Notes: generated by a model not told the origin, from the sequence alone. Positions 51,716 through 62,826 are shown, numbered from the stretch's first letter. The stretch is 64,000 nucleotides of DNA from Shewanella schlegeliana (GCF_016765635.1 NZ_JAESVD010000007.1:104124-168123); one strand, 5' to 3'. Translations and numbers: made by a program.

Positions 51716-53284
51716 CTAAACCTTAAAGTAATCTGCTAAGAACTGATCGAAGCTCACGCTAGGTTGTGCCTCAAGATTTTTCTGTTTCTCAAGCGACGCA
51801 ACGGCATCCTGTTGGTATCGCTTATCGATATGCTCTGCTAGCGGATAAGCTTTCAACTGCTGGTGATACTGCTCGGCTAACTCCAATACCCATTGGCTAT
51901 GATCGATTTGCTCATCTTTCAAGCCTTGCATAATTCTACCCGACAGGGTTTCATTAGGATTTTCGACCGCCTTATGCCACTTAGCCAGTGCAACTTGATA
52001 ATCATCACTACCTTCATCATCAAGCAGTTGAGCAATGGTTTTTAAGTCAGCAAATAAGCTCTCTAACCAGCTTGCAAGAGCGACCTGCTCACCGCCTCGA
52101 GTCAACATTAGCCCAGGTTTACGTCCCTCTAACACCACTGATTTTAGATTAGCGGCAATTTCAATCTCTTCATCAGCATCAGATGCGAGTGAAGGCTGCA
52201 GTAAACAATTCAATAGGAAGAGATCTAAGAAGCGGATCTGTGACTTTTCGATGCCAACCGCACTGTAAGGGTTAACGTCTAACGCCCTAACTTCGATATA
52301 TTCGACACCGGCACGAGCCAGAGATTCCGATGGTTTCTCATTGCCTTTTGCCACTCGCTTAGCGCGAATAGGAGAGTAAAATTCATTTTCTATCTGTAAA
52401 ATATTGTCGTTCAGCTGACGGTATTCACCATCCACTTTAACGCCAATTTTGGCAAAGTTTGCCGACGGCATATTTATCGCCGCTTGCATGCCCGTTAAAT
52501 AATCACTAAGGCTGTTGTAGCTGATATTTAGGTTATCTTGCTCTTGATTAGTATAACCTAAATCACTCATGCGTAACGAGGTTGCGTAAGGCAGGTACAA
52601 GGTACCATCGCCAATTACCTCAAAAGGAAAATTGCTGGTTTTTGGATCCTGAATAAAGGTGCTACACAATGCAGGAGAAGCACCAAACAGGTAAGGCAAC
52701 ACCCAAACTAAGCGGCGGTAGTTACGAATAAGGCCAAAATAAGACTCTGAGATAAAGTCTTCTAAGCTTAATGAGCTATCCGATAGCTCATACAGTCTGT
52801 CCCAGAGTTGATCCGACACAGAAAAATTAAAATGCACGCCAGAGATGATCTGCATCTGTGCGCCATATCGATAAGTTAAGCCTTTTCGATATAAACGCTT
52901 CATTTGACCTGAGTTAGAGCTACCATAGTCAGCAATAGGAATATCGGCCCCGTCACCTAAATAGCAGGGCATACTCACTGGCCATAAACGCTGGCCATTG
53001 AGATGACGCACACTGTAGGCATGGGTCTGAGTAAGATCGTCAACGAGTTCATCGATATCGTTAAAAACTGGCGTAATAAACTCAAGCAAGGATTCACTGT
53101 AATCAGTGGTGATCCGCGAATGTGTTAATGCAGAGCCCAGTGCTTTAGGATGTTTATCCAACGCCAAATGACCCGACTTATCAATTCTTAACGCTTCACG
53201 CTCAATGCCTCGTTGCATCGATTTTAGCGCTTGTCGACTTGACGGATCCGACAACTTCCCAACTAATTCATTGAAAGATTTCAA
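51716..53284 (-). CDS. gshA: Glutamate-cysteine ligase GshA (type 1)
   Basis: A 522-residue gamma-glutamylcysteine synthetase of the E. coli type, the first step of glutathione synthesis (ATP + Glu + Cys). Signature parts are RGIEREALRID, SHVHFN-type SGVHFNFS, and YIEVRALDVNPYSAVGI. The start is TTG 53284. It lies upstream of a lipoprotein gene in an operon. Glutathione is the ligand that gates the Kef antiporter at 32.5 kb. Confidence 0.95.
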   Translation of the reverse strand: MKSFNELVGKLSDPSSRQALKSMQRGIEREALRIDKSGHLALDKHPKALGSALTHSRITTDYSESLLEFITPVFNDIDELVDDLTQTHAYSVRHLNGQRLWPVSMPCYLGDGADIPIADYGSSNSGQMKRLYRKGLTYRYGAQMQIISGVHFNFSVSDQLWDRLYELSDSSLSLEDFISESYFGLIRNYRRLVWVLPYLFGASPALCSTFIQDPKTSNFPFEVIGDGTLYLPYATSLRMSDLGYTNQEQDNLNISYNSLSDYLTGMQAAINMPSANFAKIGVKVDGEYRQLNDNILQIENEFYSPIRAKRVAKGNEKPSESLARAGVEYIEVRALDVNPYSAVGIEKSQIRFLDLFLLNCLLQPSLASDADEEIEIAANLKSVVLEGRKPGLMLTRGGEQVALASWLESLFADLKTIAQLLDDEGSDDYQVALAKWHKAVENPNETLSGRIMQGLKDEQIDHSQWVLELAEQYHQQLKAYPLAEHIDKRYQQDAVASLEKQKNLEAQPSVSFDQFLADYFKV

Positions 53285-53454
53285 TATATTATTCTCTAGT
53301 GCGTGACTCTAAATAACGGGTCTATTAGACCAGTTATAGCTTGCTAAAATTTCAAGTCGTACCAAGTTCGCGTTTATTAACTCCAGCCTAATAAACGATG
53401 AATTGTGCCATAACCATGGCACCATCTTTCGGATATATGGCCTAGCTTAACCTT

Positions 53455-56292
53455 TTACAACTGTAAAATTTCAATTGGATAACCAAGTGTTGATAATTCA
53501 GACTCAATTTTAGCGCGATCGCCTACTACTAAGATCACCATGTCTTCAATGTTCAACTGCTCTTTAGCCAACTTATTCAATTCATTACGACTAATATTCT
53601 TGGTGATAGCACTCTGCTGCTCACTAAAGTCTTCATCTAAATTATAGCGCTGAATATTACGCATTAAGCCTGCTTTTTGATATGGCGTTTCATAATCGAG
53701 TGCTTTTGACTGTGAAATCGAGCTTTTCATGAAGTCTAGCTCTTTATCTGTCATACCCGATTCTTGGAATGCATTAATCTCTTTGATAAATTCGATTAAC
53801 GCCTCTTTCGTCACATCGCTACGTACGCTTGCCGTTGCTTGATAAAAACCTTGCTCCGGGCCACCTGAGAAATAGCTTCTCGCGCCATAGGTATAGCCTT
53901 TATCTTCACGCAGATTAAGATTGATCCGGCTATTGAACGCACCACCTAGTGGGTAGTTCATCAAGTAAGACTTAAAAAACTCGCCTGTTGCATCAAACGG
54001 CAATGCACGCTTACCTATCTTGATCACCGACTGCGCCGCGTCAGGTTTATCAAGGATAAAGATCTTACCGCTTTGAATCTTTGGTAGCTGGGCAAGTTCA
54101 GGCAGTGGGGTGGCAGCCCCTTTCCAACTCGCAAGACTCGAAAGTTTACTCAGCATCTGTGATTCATTCAGATTACCCACCGCGACAATTTGCGCATTAC
54201 CGGCAGTGTATTGCTGTTTATAGAAAGCTTTAATATCATCGAGCGTCATTGCCGATACCGTTTCTAGCGAACCTCCACTGCTAACGCCAAATGGACTCTT
54301 TTCACCATATAGCAAGCCACTAAATGCGGTATTTGCCAAGTAGTTCGGCTCTGTTAGCTCACGCTGCAAATGTTGCAGTTTTTGCTGTTTGACTCGCTCA
54401 AAGTCAGCCGCCTTGAAGCCTGGCTCAAATAGCTTTTCCTGCACAATCGCCATCGTCTTATCAAGGTTCGCCGTTAGCGACGAAATCTTCACTTGGCTTT
54501 GATAACCACTGGCACTAAAGTTCACGTTACTGCCCAGCATCTCTAACGCTTGAGTGAGCTCTTCGGCGCTGCGCTTTTGGCTCGACTCATTCATCATAGC
54601 CGCAGTCATACCCGCAAGCCCAGCTTGATTAACACCCAGTAGTCGATGACCACCATTGAGATAAATCACTATCTCTACCGTTGGCGTCTCACTGGTTTGA
54701 GTTCCTATCACCTCGATATCATTAGCAAGTTTACCTTGCCAAAGCTCAGGCATCGTCAGCACAGGAGCAGGACCTGCTGCCGGGATAACACTTCTATCGA
54801 ATGATGAAACAATCTGCGGCGCTGGCGCTAACTCCTCAACGGCAACGGCAGCGATTTTTTCTGCTGGTGCTACGAAGTTATCGGCCTTTGCAATAAGCGC
54901 TGTTTGTCCTTGAGGCACTACACTCATCACCACCATAGGCTTATCTTTGATGTACTTATTAAATACCCGCATTACATCTTCTTTAGTGACATTGGCGTAA
55001 CGAGCCAAGTCGAACCCAATCATATTGGGGTTATCTGAGAAGGTCTCATTGAAGGCTAAACTGGCAACCTTACCTTGAACGCTTTGTAGACCAAAGATGG
55101 TTCCCGCCTCGAAGTTAACTTTCACTTTTTCAAGATCGTCATCGGTCACACCGCGTTTTTCAAACTCTTTAATCGAGTCACGCATCGCCTGCTCAAGCTC
55201 GGCTAAATTACCGCCTCGTGCAGGGTTCGCTAATGCATACATGGAAAACTGACAGGCTAACTCTTGGCAAGGGTGATTCACGCCGGCTTGTACTGCGAGG
55301 CCATCTTTGACTAAGTTTTTATAAAATAACGAGGTTTTTCCACCACCTAAAATATTAGACAGTAGATCCAGTGCGGCTTCATCTTCATGACGGGCATAAA
55401 CTGTTGGCATTCCGATTCGAAGTAGCGGTAGGTGAACTCTATCTTCCATCGACAAATAACGCGTCTCATCGAGCGTCACTAACTCTTTTTTCGGTGCATC
55501 GACTTTAGGCCCAGATGGGATCTCGCCAAAATATTTGTTCACCCACGCGAGCGTTTGCATCTCATCGAAATCGCCACCTATGGTTAAGGTCGCATTATTA
55601 GGGCCATACCAACGCTGGAAGAAATGTTTCACATCTTCAACATCGGCGCGGTTCAGATCTTCAGGCCAGCCGATAACGGGCCAAGAGTATGGATGCCCCT
55701 GAGGATAAAATGCCTGATTAAAACGTTCCCCCATACGGCCATAAGGGCGGTTATCAACCCTTTGTGCACGCTCATTCTTAACCGTCTCACGCTGGACTTC
55801 GAACTTCTCTTCGGTCAATGCAGGCAGAAAGAAGCCCATACGGTCAGATTCTAGCCAGAGCATTTTCTCAAGCTGGTTATTGGGTACCGTTTCAAAATAA
55901 TTGGTTCGGTCGGTATTGGTGGTGCCGTTTAATGTGCCACCGGCTTCGGTGACCATCTTAAAGTGTTGCTCGTCACCAACGTTTTCTGACCCTTGAAACA
56001 TCATATGCTCAAAAAGGTGAGCAAAACCGCTGCGGCCTTCGAGTTCTCGACCAGAACCGACATGATAGGTGACATCAACATGGACTAAAGGATCGGAGTG
56101 ATCTTCATGCAAGATGACCGTTAAGCCATTAGCCAATTGGTATTTCCGATAAGGGATCCCAACCTGCTCACCACTGAAGCTAACCGTTTCTAATAGAGTG
56201 ACTCCTTGTGGTAAAACGGTTTCGCTCTGTTGCTGTCCCGCACAACCCATTAATGCAGCACTAATAGCCGCCGCTAATATCCATTTTTTCAA
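53455..56292 (-). CDS. M16-family zinc metalloprotease, lipoprotein
   Basis: A 945-residue two-repeat M16 peptidase with lipobox ALMGC. The first half holds the inverted zinc motif H92-L-F-E-H96 and a downstream glutamate in EKFEVQRETVKNE; the second half is a non-catalytic M16 repeat. It should degrade peptides in the periplasm. The start is a TTG at 56292 with GGAGAG ahead; the frame is open to 56331, but that adds a non-signal leader. Single gene. Confidence 0.9.
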   Translation of the reverse strand: MKKWILAAAISAALMGCAGQQQSETVLPQGVTLLETVSFSGEQVGIPYRKYQLANGLTVILHEDHSDPLVHVDVTYHVGSGRELEGRSGFAHLFEHMMFQGSENVGDEQHFKMVTEAGGTLNGTTNTDRTNYFETVPNNQLEKMLWLESDRMGFFLPALTEEKFEVQRETVKNERAQRVDNRPYGRMGERFNQAFYPQGHPYSWPVIGWPEDLNRADVEDVKHFFQRWYGPNNATLTIGGDFDEMQTLAWVNKYFGEIPSGPKVDAPKKELVTLDETRYLSMEDRVHLPLLRIGMPTVYARHEDEAALDLLSNILGGGKTSLFYKNLVKDGLAVQAGVNHPCQELACQFSMYALANPARGGNLAELEQAMRDSIKEFEKRGVTDDDLEKVKVNFEAGTIFGLQSVQGKVASLAFNETFSDNPNMIGFDLARYANVTKEDVMRVFNKYIKDKPMVVMSVVPQGQTALIAKADNFVAPAEKIAAVAVEELAPAPQIVSSFDRSVIPAAGPAPVLTMPELWQGKLANDIEVIGTQTSETPTVEIVIYLNGGHRLLGVNQAGLAGMTAAMMNESSQKRSAEELTQALEMLGSNVNFSASGYQSQVKISSLTANLDKTMAIVQEKLFEPGFKAADFERVKQQKLQHLQRELTEPNYLANTAFSGLLYGEKSPFGVSSGGSLETVSAMTLDDIKAFYKQQYTAGNAQIVAVGNLNESQMLSKLSSLASWKGAATPLPELAQLPKIQSGKIFILDKPDAAQSVIKIGKRALPFDATGEFFKSYLMNYPLGGAFNSRINLNLREDKGYTYGARSYFSGGPEQGFYQATASVRSDVTKEALIEFIKEINAFQESGMTDKELDFMKSSISQSKALDYETPYQKAGLMRNIQRYNLDEDFSEQQSAITKNISRNELNKLAKEQLNIEDMVILVVGDRAKIESELSTLGYPIEILQL

Positions 56293-56767
56293 TGACTCTC
56301 TCCTTTTCCAACTGGCTGTTTTTTCAAACATTGGCCATGTTGTTTGTTAATCCAGCTAGTATTACCTACTACAGATAAAACAACCAGCATAGAAACTTGA
56401 ATTAATTTGCCATTAAACCTGTGATTTTTTATAACAAAAAATGGCAAAAAACCTATGACTTATCGACTATGACATCTAACGGTAAGTTCCTTAGCTTATG
56501 AATTAACACTTTTTTTCACACGTCACACTCAAACAAGCCTACAATGTTGCAACATGGTTAATATTTAAAGTTATTAAAACAAACTCATTTATCACGATAA
56601 GTTATAACGAAATCGGTTTGTGATGCCAGTATCGCTATCTATAGAATGAGCTGCAACTGGGTAACTAAATGTAAATATTAATAGCGATTGCCTAAAACTA
56701 GCACTGGAGTGAACAAAGATTCACCCGTAAAGTAACTTGATAAAAATTAAATAATTGGAATTCGATA
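56293..56767. other. Divergent spacer before the symporter gene
   Basis: 475 bp with promoters for both sides and no gene-like frame. A perfect 12-bp palindrome ATGTTGCAACAT lies at 56544-56555 and could be an operator. Confidence 0.4.
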
Positions 56768-58018
56768 ATGTGGCAAACGATTAAGAACATCCCATTTTGG
56801 CAGAAAGTTTTAGCCGCCTTTATATTAGGCGCCGGTGTCGGTGTCGTTTTCGGTGAATCTGCAACAGTATTAAAGCCTCTTGGCGATCTGTTTATCAGTG
56901 CAATTAAGATGTTAGTTGCGCCACTTATTTTCTGCGCCATCGTTGTCAGCATCACCTCGTTAGGCTCTGAAGTGAGTTTAAAGAGGCTGAGCTTTAAAAC
57001 CTTGGCCATGTTTATGCTTACAGGCACCATTGCCTCACTCATTGGCTTAACCATTGGTTCGCTGATCGATATGGGCGGCTCGATGGAGCTAGTCGCAACA
57101 GAGGTGCGTGAGCGTAATGTACCAGGCTTCGCTCAAGTCTTACTCGATATGATCCCTGTCAATCCATTTGCTTCTCTTGCAGAAGGCAAGGTATTGCAGA
57201 TCATCGTTTTCGCCGCATTAATCGGTATTGCGATTAACAAAGTCGGTGAGAAAGCAGAGCCTCTTAAACGCACTATCGAGGCTGGCGCAGAGGTGATGTT
57301 CCAGCTCACTCGCATGGTGCTGCAACTGACTCCAATCGGTGTATTTGGCTTAATGGCTTGGGTTGTTGGTGAATATGGCTTATCGACGCTACTGCCACTG
57401 GGGAAATTTATCGGTGCTATTTATCTTGCTGCACTCATCCACATTATCTTCGTTTATGGTGGCTTAATTAAGTTTGCAGCTAAGCTAAGTCCTGTTCAAT
57501 TTTTCCGTAAGGCAATACCTGCACAGATAGTAGCATTTACCACAGCATCAAGCTTTGGCACCTTGCCAGCAAGTACGCGCTGTACAGAGTCAATGGGCGT
57601 CTCTAAGCGTTATGGCTCTTTCGTATTGCCTCTTGGCGCCACAATGAACATGGATGGCTGTGGTGGTATTTACCCTGCGATTGCAGCTATCTTCATTGCG
57701 CAGATCTACGGTATATCACTGGATATGACTGACTACCTGCTAATTGCTGTGACGGCTACGGTAGCGTCAGTCGGCACCGCAGGTGTGCCAGGTAGTGCCA
57801 TGGTGATGCTAACGGTAACTTTAGGCGTAGTCGGCTTACCTCTTGAAGGTATCGCCTTTATCGCAGCAGTTGATCGTATTATCGATATGATCCGCACCGC
57901 CACTAACGTCACCGGCGATATGATGACAGCAGTTGTCATAGGTAAATCAGAGGGGCAACTCGATGAAGCGCAGTTTTATGCACAAGAAAATGCCCCGCTA
58001 GAGCAGGCCAGTAGCTAA
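56768..58018 (+). CDS. Dicarboxylate/amino acid:cation symporter (DAACS)
   Basis: A 416-residue inner-membrane protein with eight helices and two re-entrant loops of the DAACS family: the serine-rich TTASSFGTLPAS motif (about 258-269) and NMDGCGG (about 295). It should import glutamate, aspartate or C4-dicarboxylates with Na+ or H+. Its closeness to oadGAB at 58.4-61.6 kb suggests C4-acid use. Confidence 0.9.
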   Translation: MWQTIKNIPFWQKVLAAFILGAGVGVVFGESATVLKPLGDLFISAIKMLVAPLIFCAIVVSITSLGSEVSLKRLSFKTLAMFMLTGTIASLIGLTIGSLIDMGGSMELVATEVRERNVPGFAQVLLDMIPVNPFASLAEGKVLQIIVFAALIGIAINKVGEKAEPLKRTIEAGAEVMFQLTRMVLQLTPIGVFGLMAWVVGEYGLSTLLPLGKFIGAIYLAALIHIIFVYGGLIKFAAKLSPVQFFRKAIPAQIVAFTTASSFGTLPASTRCTESMGVSKRYGSFVLPLGATMNMDGCGGIYPAIAAIFIAQIYGISLDMTDYLLIAVTATVASVGTAGVPGSAMVMLTVTLGVVGLPLEGIAFIAAVDRIIDMIRTATNVTGDMMTAVVIGKSEGQLDEAQFYAQENAPLEQASS

Positions 58019-58037
58019 ACAGAGTGATTCATCGAAT

Positions 58038-58064
58038 AAAAAGGCCGCAATTGCGGCCTTTTTA
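58038..58064 (+). terminator. Intrinsic terminator after the symporter
   Basis: Perfect GGCCGCAATTGCGGCC palindrome with T5 and A5 flanks. Confidence 0.9.
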
Positions 58065-58120
58065 ATTTATACTTTTCAATATTCTACTGCTTTAAACCAA
58101 TAATTCAGGAGTGGCTGGAT

Positions 58121-58306
58121 ATGACAAAACTCTTCATTCTTCCCATACTGCTTTCACTGGCGTGGGCTCTGTTTCTTAACTATAACGGTGTGCCTTTAAA
58201 GCAAGGTAAGACAGGGTTTCTCTATATCATCGGCATCAGCCTAACCATTGTTTTTTCCCTCGCCTTTCTGCTCTGGCTCACTGCGGGACAAAACCTTAAG
58301 TCTTAG
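58121..58306 (+). CDS. Small membrane protein of unknown function
   Basis: A 61-residue protein with two hydrophobic helices (about 3-20 and 33-55). AGGAG lies nine bases before the ATG and a terminator follows. It stands between the symporter and the oad operon. No known family. Confidence 0.6.
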   Translation: MTKLFILPILLSLAWALFLNYNGVPLKQGKTGFLYIIGISLTIVFSLAFLLWLTAGQNLKS

Positions 58307-58380
58307 TACTTTTTCATCACTAAATAGTAAAATAACGACAAAGAAAATGCGCCCGAGCTATTTAGCCACAGTTTCAGCAT

Positions 58381-58413
58381 AAAAAAGTCCTGCTAAAGAG
58401 CAGGACTTTTTTC
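58381..58413. terminator. Bidirectional terminator
   Basis: Stem GTCCTGCT/AGCAGGAC with a four-base loop, A6 and T6 flanks; it closes the oad operon on the minus strand. Confidence 0.92.
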
Positions 58414-58429
58414 GTTTGAGAGAGCTTGG

Positions 58430-59560
58430 CTAACCCAGTACGGCTAACAAGACACCCGCTGCGACAGCACTGCCTAATACCCCGGCTACGTTTGGCCCCA
58501 TGGCATGCATCAATAAGAAGTTCTGGTTGTTGGCCTCTAAACCAACCTTATTCACCACCCTTGCCGCCATAGGTACAGCTGATACACCAGCAGCACCAAG
58601 CAGTGGATTAATCTTACCGCCAGAAAGCTTACTCATGAGCTTCGCCATTAACACGCCTGCTGCTGTACCGATAGAGAAAGCAACAGCGCCAAGTACTAAG
58701 ATCCCTAGGGTTTCCATCTGCAAGAACTGTTCGGCAGAAAGTTTTGAACCTACAGCTAAGCCTAAGAAAATAGTCACTATGTTGATAAGCTCGTTCTGAG
58801 CCGTACTTGATAATCTATCGACCACACCCGACTCTTTCATCAAGTTACCTAGACAGAACATGCCCACCAGTGGTGTGGCGGCTGGCAGGAACAAAATCGT
58901 TAAGCCCAGTACCATCATAGGGAAGATTATCTTCTCCTTCTTGCTCACCTCCCGAAGCTGCTCCATCTTGATTTTGCGCTCAGACTCAGTAGTCAGCAAA
59001 CGCATAATCGGTGGCTGGATCAGTGGTACCAACGCCATATAGGAATAGGCTGCGACCGCAATCGCTCCGAGCAAGTCAGGCGCTAACTTAGACGCCAAGA
59101 AGATAGCCGTTGGTCCATCCGCACCACCAATAATGGCGATCGCCGCCGCATCGGTCATTGAGAACTCAAAGCCTGGTACCCAGTTAAGTGCAATCGCACC
59201 AATTAGGGTTGCGAAAATACCGAACTGAGCCGCAGCGCCAAGCAATAGCATCTTAGGGTTTGCGATAAGCGCACCGAAATCTGTTAACGCGCCAACCCCC
59301 ATAAAGATGAGCAGCGGGAATACACCCGTTTCAATACCAACGTGGTAGGCAAAATAGAGCAGCCCTCCCTCTTCGGTAAATCCACCATTAGGGATGTTAG
59401 CCAATATCGCACCAAATCCAATCGGTAACAGCAGTAATGGTTCAAACTTCTTAGCGATTGCTAAATATAGCAATAGGCAACCGACACCCATCATTAGCAG
59501 TTGGCCTGAGGTAAAATTAGCAATACCCGACTCAGACCAAAACGCGATTAATCCTTCCAT
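58430..59560 (-). CDS. oadB: Oxaloacetate decarboxylase beta subunit OadB (Na+ pump)
   Basis: A 376-residue integral membrane protein with the OadB/GcdB hallmark [17 protein letters not shown] (about 140-156) and further conserved regions such as [21 protein letters not shown]. It decarboxylates carboxybiotin and exports Na+. Last gene of the oadGAB operon, 8 bp after oadA. Confidence 0.95.
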   Translation of the reverse strand: MEGLIAFWSESGIANFTSGQLLMMGVGCLLLYLAIAKKFEPLLLLPIGFGAILANIPNGGFTEEGGLLYFAYHVGIETGVFPLLIFMGVGALTDFGALIANPKMLLLGAAAQFGIFATLIGAIALNWVPGFEFSMTDAAAIAIIGGADGPTAIFLASKLAPDLLGAIAVAAYSYMALVPLIQPPIMRLLTTESERKIKMEQLREVSKKEKIIFPMMVLGLTILFLPAATPLVGMFCLGNLMKESGVVDRLSSTAQNELINIVTIFLGLAVGSKLSAEQFLQMETLGILVLGAVAFSIGTAAGVLMAKLMSKLSGGKINPLLGAAGVSAVPMAARVVNKVGLEANNQNFLLMHAMGPNVAGVLGSAVAAGVLLAVLG

Positions 59561-59568
59561 GATGACCC

Positions 59569-61380
59569 CTAAGCTAATGCCAACAGTTGGCTACCAGCTG
59601 CTACAGCGTCACCTTCTTTCACCCAAACCTTAGAGATGACCCCGTCGGCCTCTGCGCGTACCTCGGTTTCCATCTTCATCGCCTCGAGGATAATCACGAC
59701 ATCGCCCTCTTTCACGCTATCACCTGGTGACACATGCACTTTGAAGATGTTGCCCGATAAAGGCGCATTCTGCTCATGCTTTACCGCAGATAGATCGACA
59801 ACCGGTGCTGCGTGTACAGGAGGTGTAAAAGGCACCACATTTTCGGTAGGCGTGATCTGGCTGATATCCCCGCCTTCGGCGACCTCAACCACAAAACTCT
59901 GCCCCTGCACAGTAACCGTATAGGTTTCTGGCCCTTGTTTGCTAGCCGCTGCAATCTCAGCCTGCTTGGCTTGCTCAAGTGCTTTAGCCGCTAGCTCAGG
60001 CTTTGGCTCAAATGCATCGGGGTTATTACGGTTACTCAAGAATTTAAGGCCTATCTGCGGGAACAGCGCATAAGTCAGCACATCGTCATCTAGCTCTTGA
60101 GCGAGCTCGATTCCTTCAGCCGCTGCCTTCTCTTTTAGCTCTAATCGTAATTTATCTAACTCCGATGCAAGCAGATCTGCAGGGCGACAGGTTATTGCTT
60201 CGCTGCCCGCTAATACACGCTGCTGTAGCTCAGCATTAACAGGAGCTGGAGTCGCACCATATTCGCCTTTGAGTACGCCCTCAGTTTCTTTAGTAAGTGA
60301 CTTATAGCGCTCGCCAGTAAGAACGTTAATCACCGATTGGGTTCCGACGATTTGAGAGGTTGGTGTAACTAAAGGCAAGAAGCCTAAGTCTTCACGCACA
60401 CGAGGGATCTCTTCAAGTACCAGATCTAACTTATCTGCGGCGCCCTGCTCTTTTAGTTGACTCTCCATGTTAGTCAACATGCCACCGGGGACTTGAGCAC
60501 GAAGAATGCGTGAATCAATGCCTTTTAGTTCGCCTTCAAATGCTGCATATTTCTTACGTACGACTCTAAAGTAGGCTGCGATCTCTTCTAGCAACGCCAT
60601 ATCGTAACCCGTTGCTCTATCGGTGCCTTCAACCATGGCGACTAAGGTTTCTGTAGCACTGTGACCATAAGTTTGGCTCATTGAAGAGATAGCCGTATCG
60701 AGCACATCAATACCCGCTTCAATCGCTTTTTGATAAGTTGCCGTGCTTAGACCGGTAGTCGCGTGGCAATGCAGTGACAAAACTAGATCGGTTTGCGACT
60801 TGATTTTGCTAATGAGTTCGAATGCTTCGAAAGGCTTTAATAGTCCAGCCATATCCTTAATACATAGCGAGTGGCAGCCCATATCTTCTATGCGCTTAGC
60901 CATGTCAATCCAAGTATCTAAGTTATGCACAGGGCTTGTGGTGTAAGACAGCGTGCCCTGGGCGTGGCCACCGACTTGGACAACCGATTTGACAGCAGTT
61001 TCGAGATTACGCACATCATTCATCGCATCGAACACACGAAATACATCAACACCGTTGGTATGGGCACGCTCGACAAAACGATGTACCAAGTCATCGGCAT
61101 AGTGGCGATAACCAAGCAGGTTTTGTCCCCGCAGCAACATCTGCTGTGGCGTATTTGGCATCACCTTCTTCAGTTCGCGGATCCGCTCCCACGGATCTTC
61201 TCCAAGATAACGAATACAAGAGTCAAATGTGGCTCCGCCCCATGACTCAAGTGACCAGAAACCGACTTTATCCAGTAACGGTGCAATAGGTAACATATCT
61301 TCGGTACGCAAACGAGTAGCGAGAATAGATTGGTGTGCATCTCTTAAGGCAACATCAGTTAAAGCCAATGGCTTGCTCAT
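59569..61380 (-). CDS. oadA: Oxaloacetate decarboxylase alpha subunit OadA
   Basis: A 603-residue biotin carboxyltransferase. The N-terminal HMGL-like domain begins [16 protein letters not shown], with metal and substrate residues in [14 protein letters not shown]. The C-terminal biotinyl domain has the biotin lysine in EAMKMET near residue 570. It moves the carboxyl group of oxaloacetate to biotin, yielding pyruvate. Middle gene of oadGAB. Confidence 0.96.
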   Translation of the reverse strand: MSKPLALTDVALRDAHQSILATRLRTEDMLPIAPLLDKVGFWSLESWGGATFDSCIRYLGEDPWERIRELKKVMPNTPQQMLLRGQNLLGYRHYADDLVHRFVERAHTNGVDVFRVFDAMNDVRNLETAVKSVVQVGGHAQGTLSYTTSPVHNLDTWIDMAKRIEDMGCHSLCIKDMAGLLKPFEAFELISKIKSQTDLVLSLHCHATTGLSTATYQKAIEAGIDVLDTAISSMSQTYGHSATETLVAMVEGTDRATGYDMALLEEIAAYFRVVRKKYAAFEGELKGIDSRILRAQVPGGMLTNMESQLKEQGAADKLDLVLEEIPRVREDLGFLPLVTPTSQIVGTQSVINVLTGERYKSLTKETEGVLKGEYGATPAPVNAELQQRVLAGSEAITCRPADLLASELDKLRLELKEKAAAEGIELAQELDDDVLTYALFPQIGLKFLSNRNNPDAFEPKPELAAKALEQAKQAEIAAASKQGPETYTVTVQGQSFVVEVAEGGDISQITPTENVVPFTPPVHAAPVVDLSAVKHEQNAPLSGNIFKVHVSPGDSVKEGDVVIILEAMKMETEVRAEADGVISKVWVKEGDAVAAGSQLLALA

Positions 61381-61400
61381 ACAAAAACTCCCTACTTTTA

Positions 61401-61646
61401 TTATGCTTTTTTACGGTGCTGATGAATTGCAGCAGTAATTACCGCAGCCATTAATGGGCTCACGGCGGATTGACTCGATTGCGGTTGCCTCTCGGTAACG
61501 GGACTACCACACTTAGGCGCAGGTCCAAACTTTAGAGCAACCAGTTTCATCGCAACAATAAGAATACTCAGAAAAACAAATACCAGTGACATACCTAGTA
61601 TCATGATCCCCAATGCGTCATATAACTGCTCAGATATTGAAGCCAT
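61401..61646 (-). CDS. oadG: Oxaloacetate decarboxylase gamma subunit OadG
   Basis: An 81-residue protein with one N-terminal membrane helix (about 12-35, [22 protein letters not shown]) and a Pro/Ser linker ending in [14 protein letters not shown]. OadG holds the alpha and beta subunits together. First gene of oadGAB, 20 bp before oadA. Confidence 0.92.
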   Translation of the reverse strand: MASISEQLYDALGIMILGMSLVFVFLSILIVAMKLVALKFGPAPKCGSPVTERQPQSSQSAVSPLMAAVITAAIHQHRKKA

Positions 61647-62230
61647 CTCTTCCTCTCATTGATATGAAGTTGTGAATACAATTGGATTCCCAAAAATAAA
61701 TATTCACCACTCATTCACATGTTATGCAAATTATTCTATTCAGTTCAGGTACAGATTTACTGCTAAAGGGCTAAAGCCGATTAAAACAATAACCAATCTA
61801 TAACAAAATAGCGAGTCAGTTGTAAATTGGTCATACCATAAAAACGATAATTATCCGGAATGAAGTGATAAATTCTCATTAAATCAACAGCAAAATTATA
61901 CATCCGATAATGTACAAGCTTTTGCAGAGACTTTTTCTAATTTAACAGTGTATTTACGGAAAAATGAATTCAGGAAAAAGAACAGATAGCCGTCAGAAAA
62001 ACAGAAATGAAATTTTATGCAGTTTGATTTAACTCGATTTCAATTTGTTCAATTCAGCGTTGATTTGGCGTATGGACAGCTTGGTGACAGGGTTTTGAAA
62101 GTTAGGTTTTATCGTTAAGATAGGGAAGCTTACAGTAGCAATGTAATTGTAATACCAAAGCAACAGCATTATTAGAGCGAAGGTTAGAGCGGAAATAGCA
62201 AGCGAGTCGATTTTAGGCAAATTTCAGATA
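61647..62230. other. AT-rich spacer between oadG and the tRNA array
   Basis: About 580 bp of AT-rich sequence. A 63-codon frame (62029-62220, minus) with one hydrophobic stretch starts at TTG without a ribosome site and is probably not a gene. A TACAT-ccgata-ATGTA dyad lies near 61898-61913. Confidence 0.4.
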
Positions 62231-62231
62231 C

Positions 62232-62257
62232 AAAAAAACCGCACTAGGTGCGGTTTT
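62232..62257 (-). terminator. Terminator of the first tRNA block
   Basis: Stem CCGCAC/GTGCGG with T7 on the minus strand, just after a tRNA-Ser. Confidence 0.9.
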
Positions 62258-62267
62258 CTTGTATGAA

Positions 62268-62359
62268 TGGCGGAGAAGGAGGGATTCGAACCCTCGATGG
62301 GAGTTAAAGCCCATACTCCCTTAGCAGGGGAGCGCCTTCGGCCACTCGGCCACCTCTCC
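62268..62359 (-). tRNA. tRNA-Ser(GCU)
   Basis: A 92-nt tRNA with encoded CCA, acceptor stem GGAGAGG, long variable arm and anticodon loop CTGCTAA (anticodon GCT). Identical in sequence to the copies at 62628 and 63253. Confidence 0.96.
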
Positions 62360-62367
62360 GCAAAACA

Positions 62368-62444
62368 TGGTGCGCGTGGGAGGATTCGAACCTCCGACCG
62401 CCTGGTTCGTAGCCAGGTACTCTATCCAGCTGAGCTACACGCGC
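62368..62444 (-). tRNA. tRNA-Arg(ACG), GCGCGTG acceptor variant
   Basis: A 77-nt tRNA with encoded CCA and anticodon loop CTACGAA (anticodon ACG). Its acceptor stem is GCGCGTG/CACGCGC, unlike most other Arg copies here, which have GCGGATG. Confidence 0.96.
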
Positions 62445-62479
62445 AAACTCGGTACTATCTAAAACTCATTTGTTTTATA

Positions 62480-62556
62480 TGGTGCGGATGGGAGGATTCG
62501 AACCTCCGACCGCCTGGTTCGTAGCCAGGTACTCTATCCAGCTGAGCTACATCCGC
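62480..62556 (-). tRNA. tRNA-Arg(ACG), GCGGATG acceptor variant
   Basis: A 77-nt tRNA, anticodon ACG, acceptor GCGGATG/CATCCGC, encoded CCA. Confidence 0.96.
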
Positions 62557-62588
62557 TCATATAAAACTTTCACAATCATTCTTAGGAC

Positions 62589-62617
62589 AAAAAACCGCAA
62601 CAGAGTTGCGGTTTTTT
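62589..62617 (-). terminator. Internal terminator between tRNA blocks
   Basis: Stem CCGCAAC/GTTGCGG with T6 on the minus strand, directly after the second tRNA-Ser. It divides the array into two blocks that each end Arg-Arg-Ser-terminator. Confidence 0.9.
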
Positions 62618-62627
62618 GTACGAATGA

Positions 62628-62719
62628 TGGCGGAGAAGGAGGGATTCGAACCCTCGATGGGAGTTAAAGCCCATACTCCCTTAGCAGGGGAGCGCCTTCG
62701 GCCACTCGGCCACCTCTCC
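62628..62719 (-). tRNA. tRNA-Ser(GCU)
   Basis: Same 92-nt sequence as the copy at 62268, anticodon GCT. Confidence 0.96.
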
Positions 62720-62728
62720 GTCAAAACA

Positions 62729-62805
62729 TGGTGCGCGTGGGAGGATTCGAACCTCCGACCGCCTGGTTCGTAGCCAGGTACTCTATCCAGCTGAGCTACA
62801 CGCGC
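62729..62805 (-). tRNA. tRNA-Arg(ACG), GCGCGTG acceptor variant
   Basis: 77 nt, anticodon ACG, same acceptor variant as the copy at 62368. Confidence 0.96.
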
Positions 62806-62826
62806 AAAATTCGGTACTATTTTATA

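Noticed and set aside
56544..56555. Palindrome ATGTTGCAACAT before the symporter gene
   Set aside because: Short and without a recognised regulator motif; mentioned only in the spacer entry.
62029..62220. 63-codon frame on the minus strand with a hydrophobic stretch
   Set aside because: Starts at TTG without a ribosome site in AT-rich sequence, no neighbours or family to support it.
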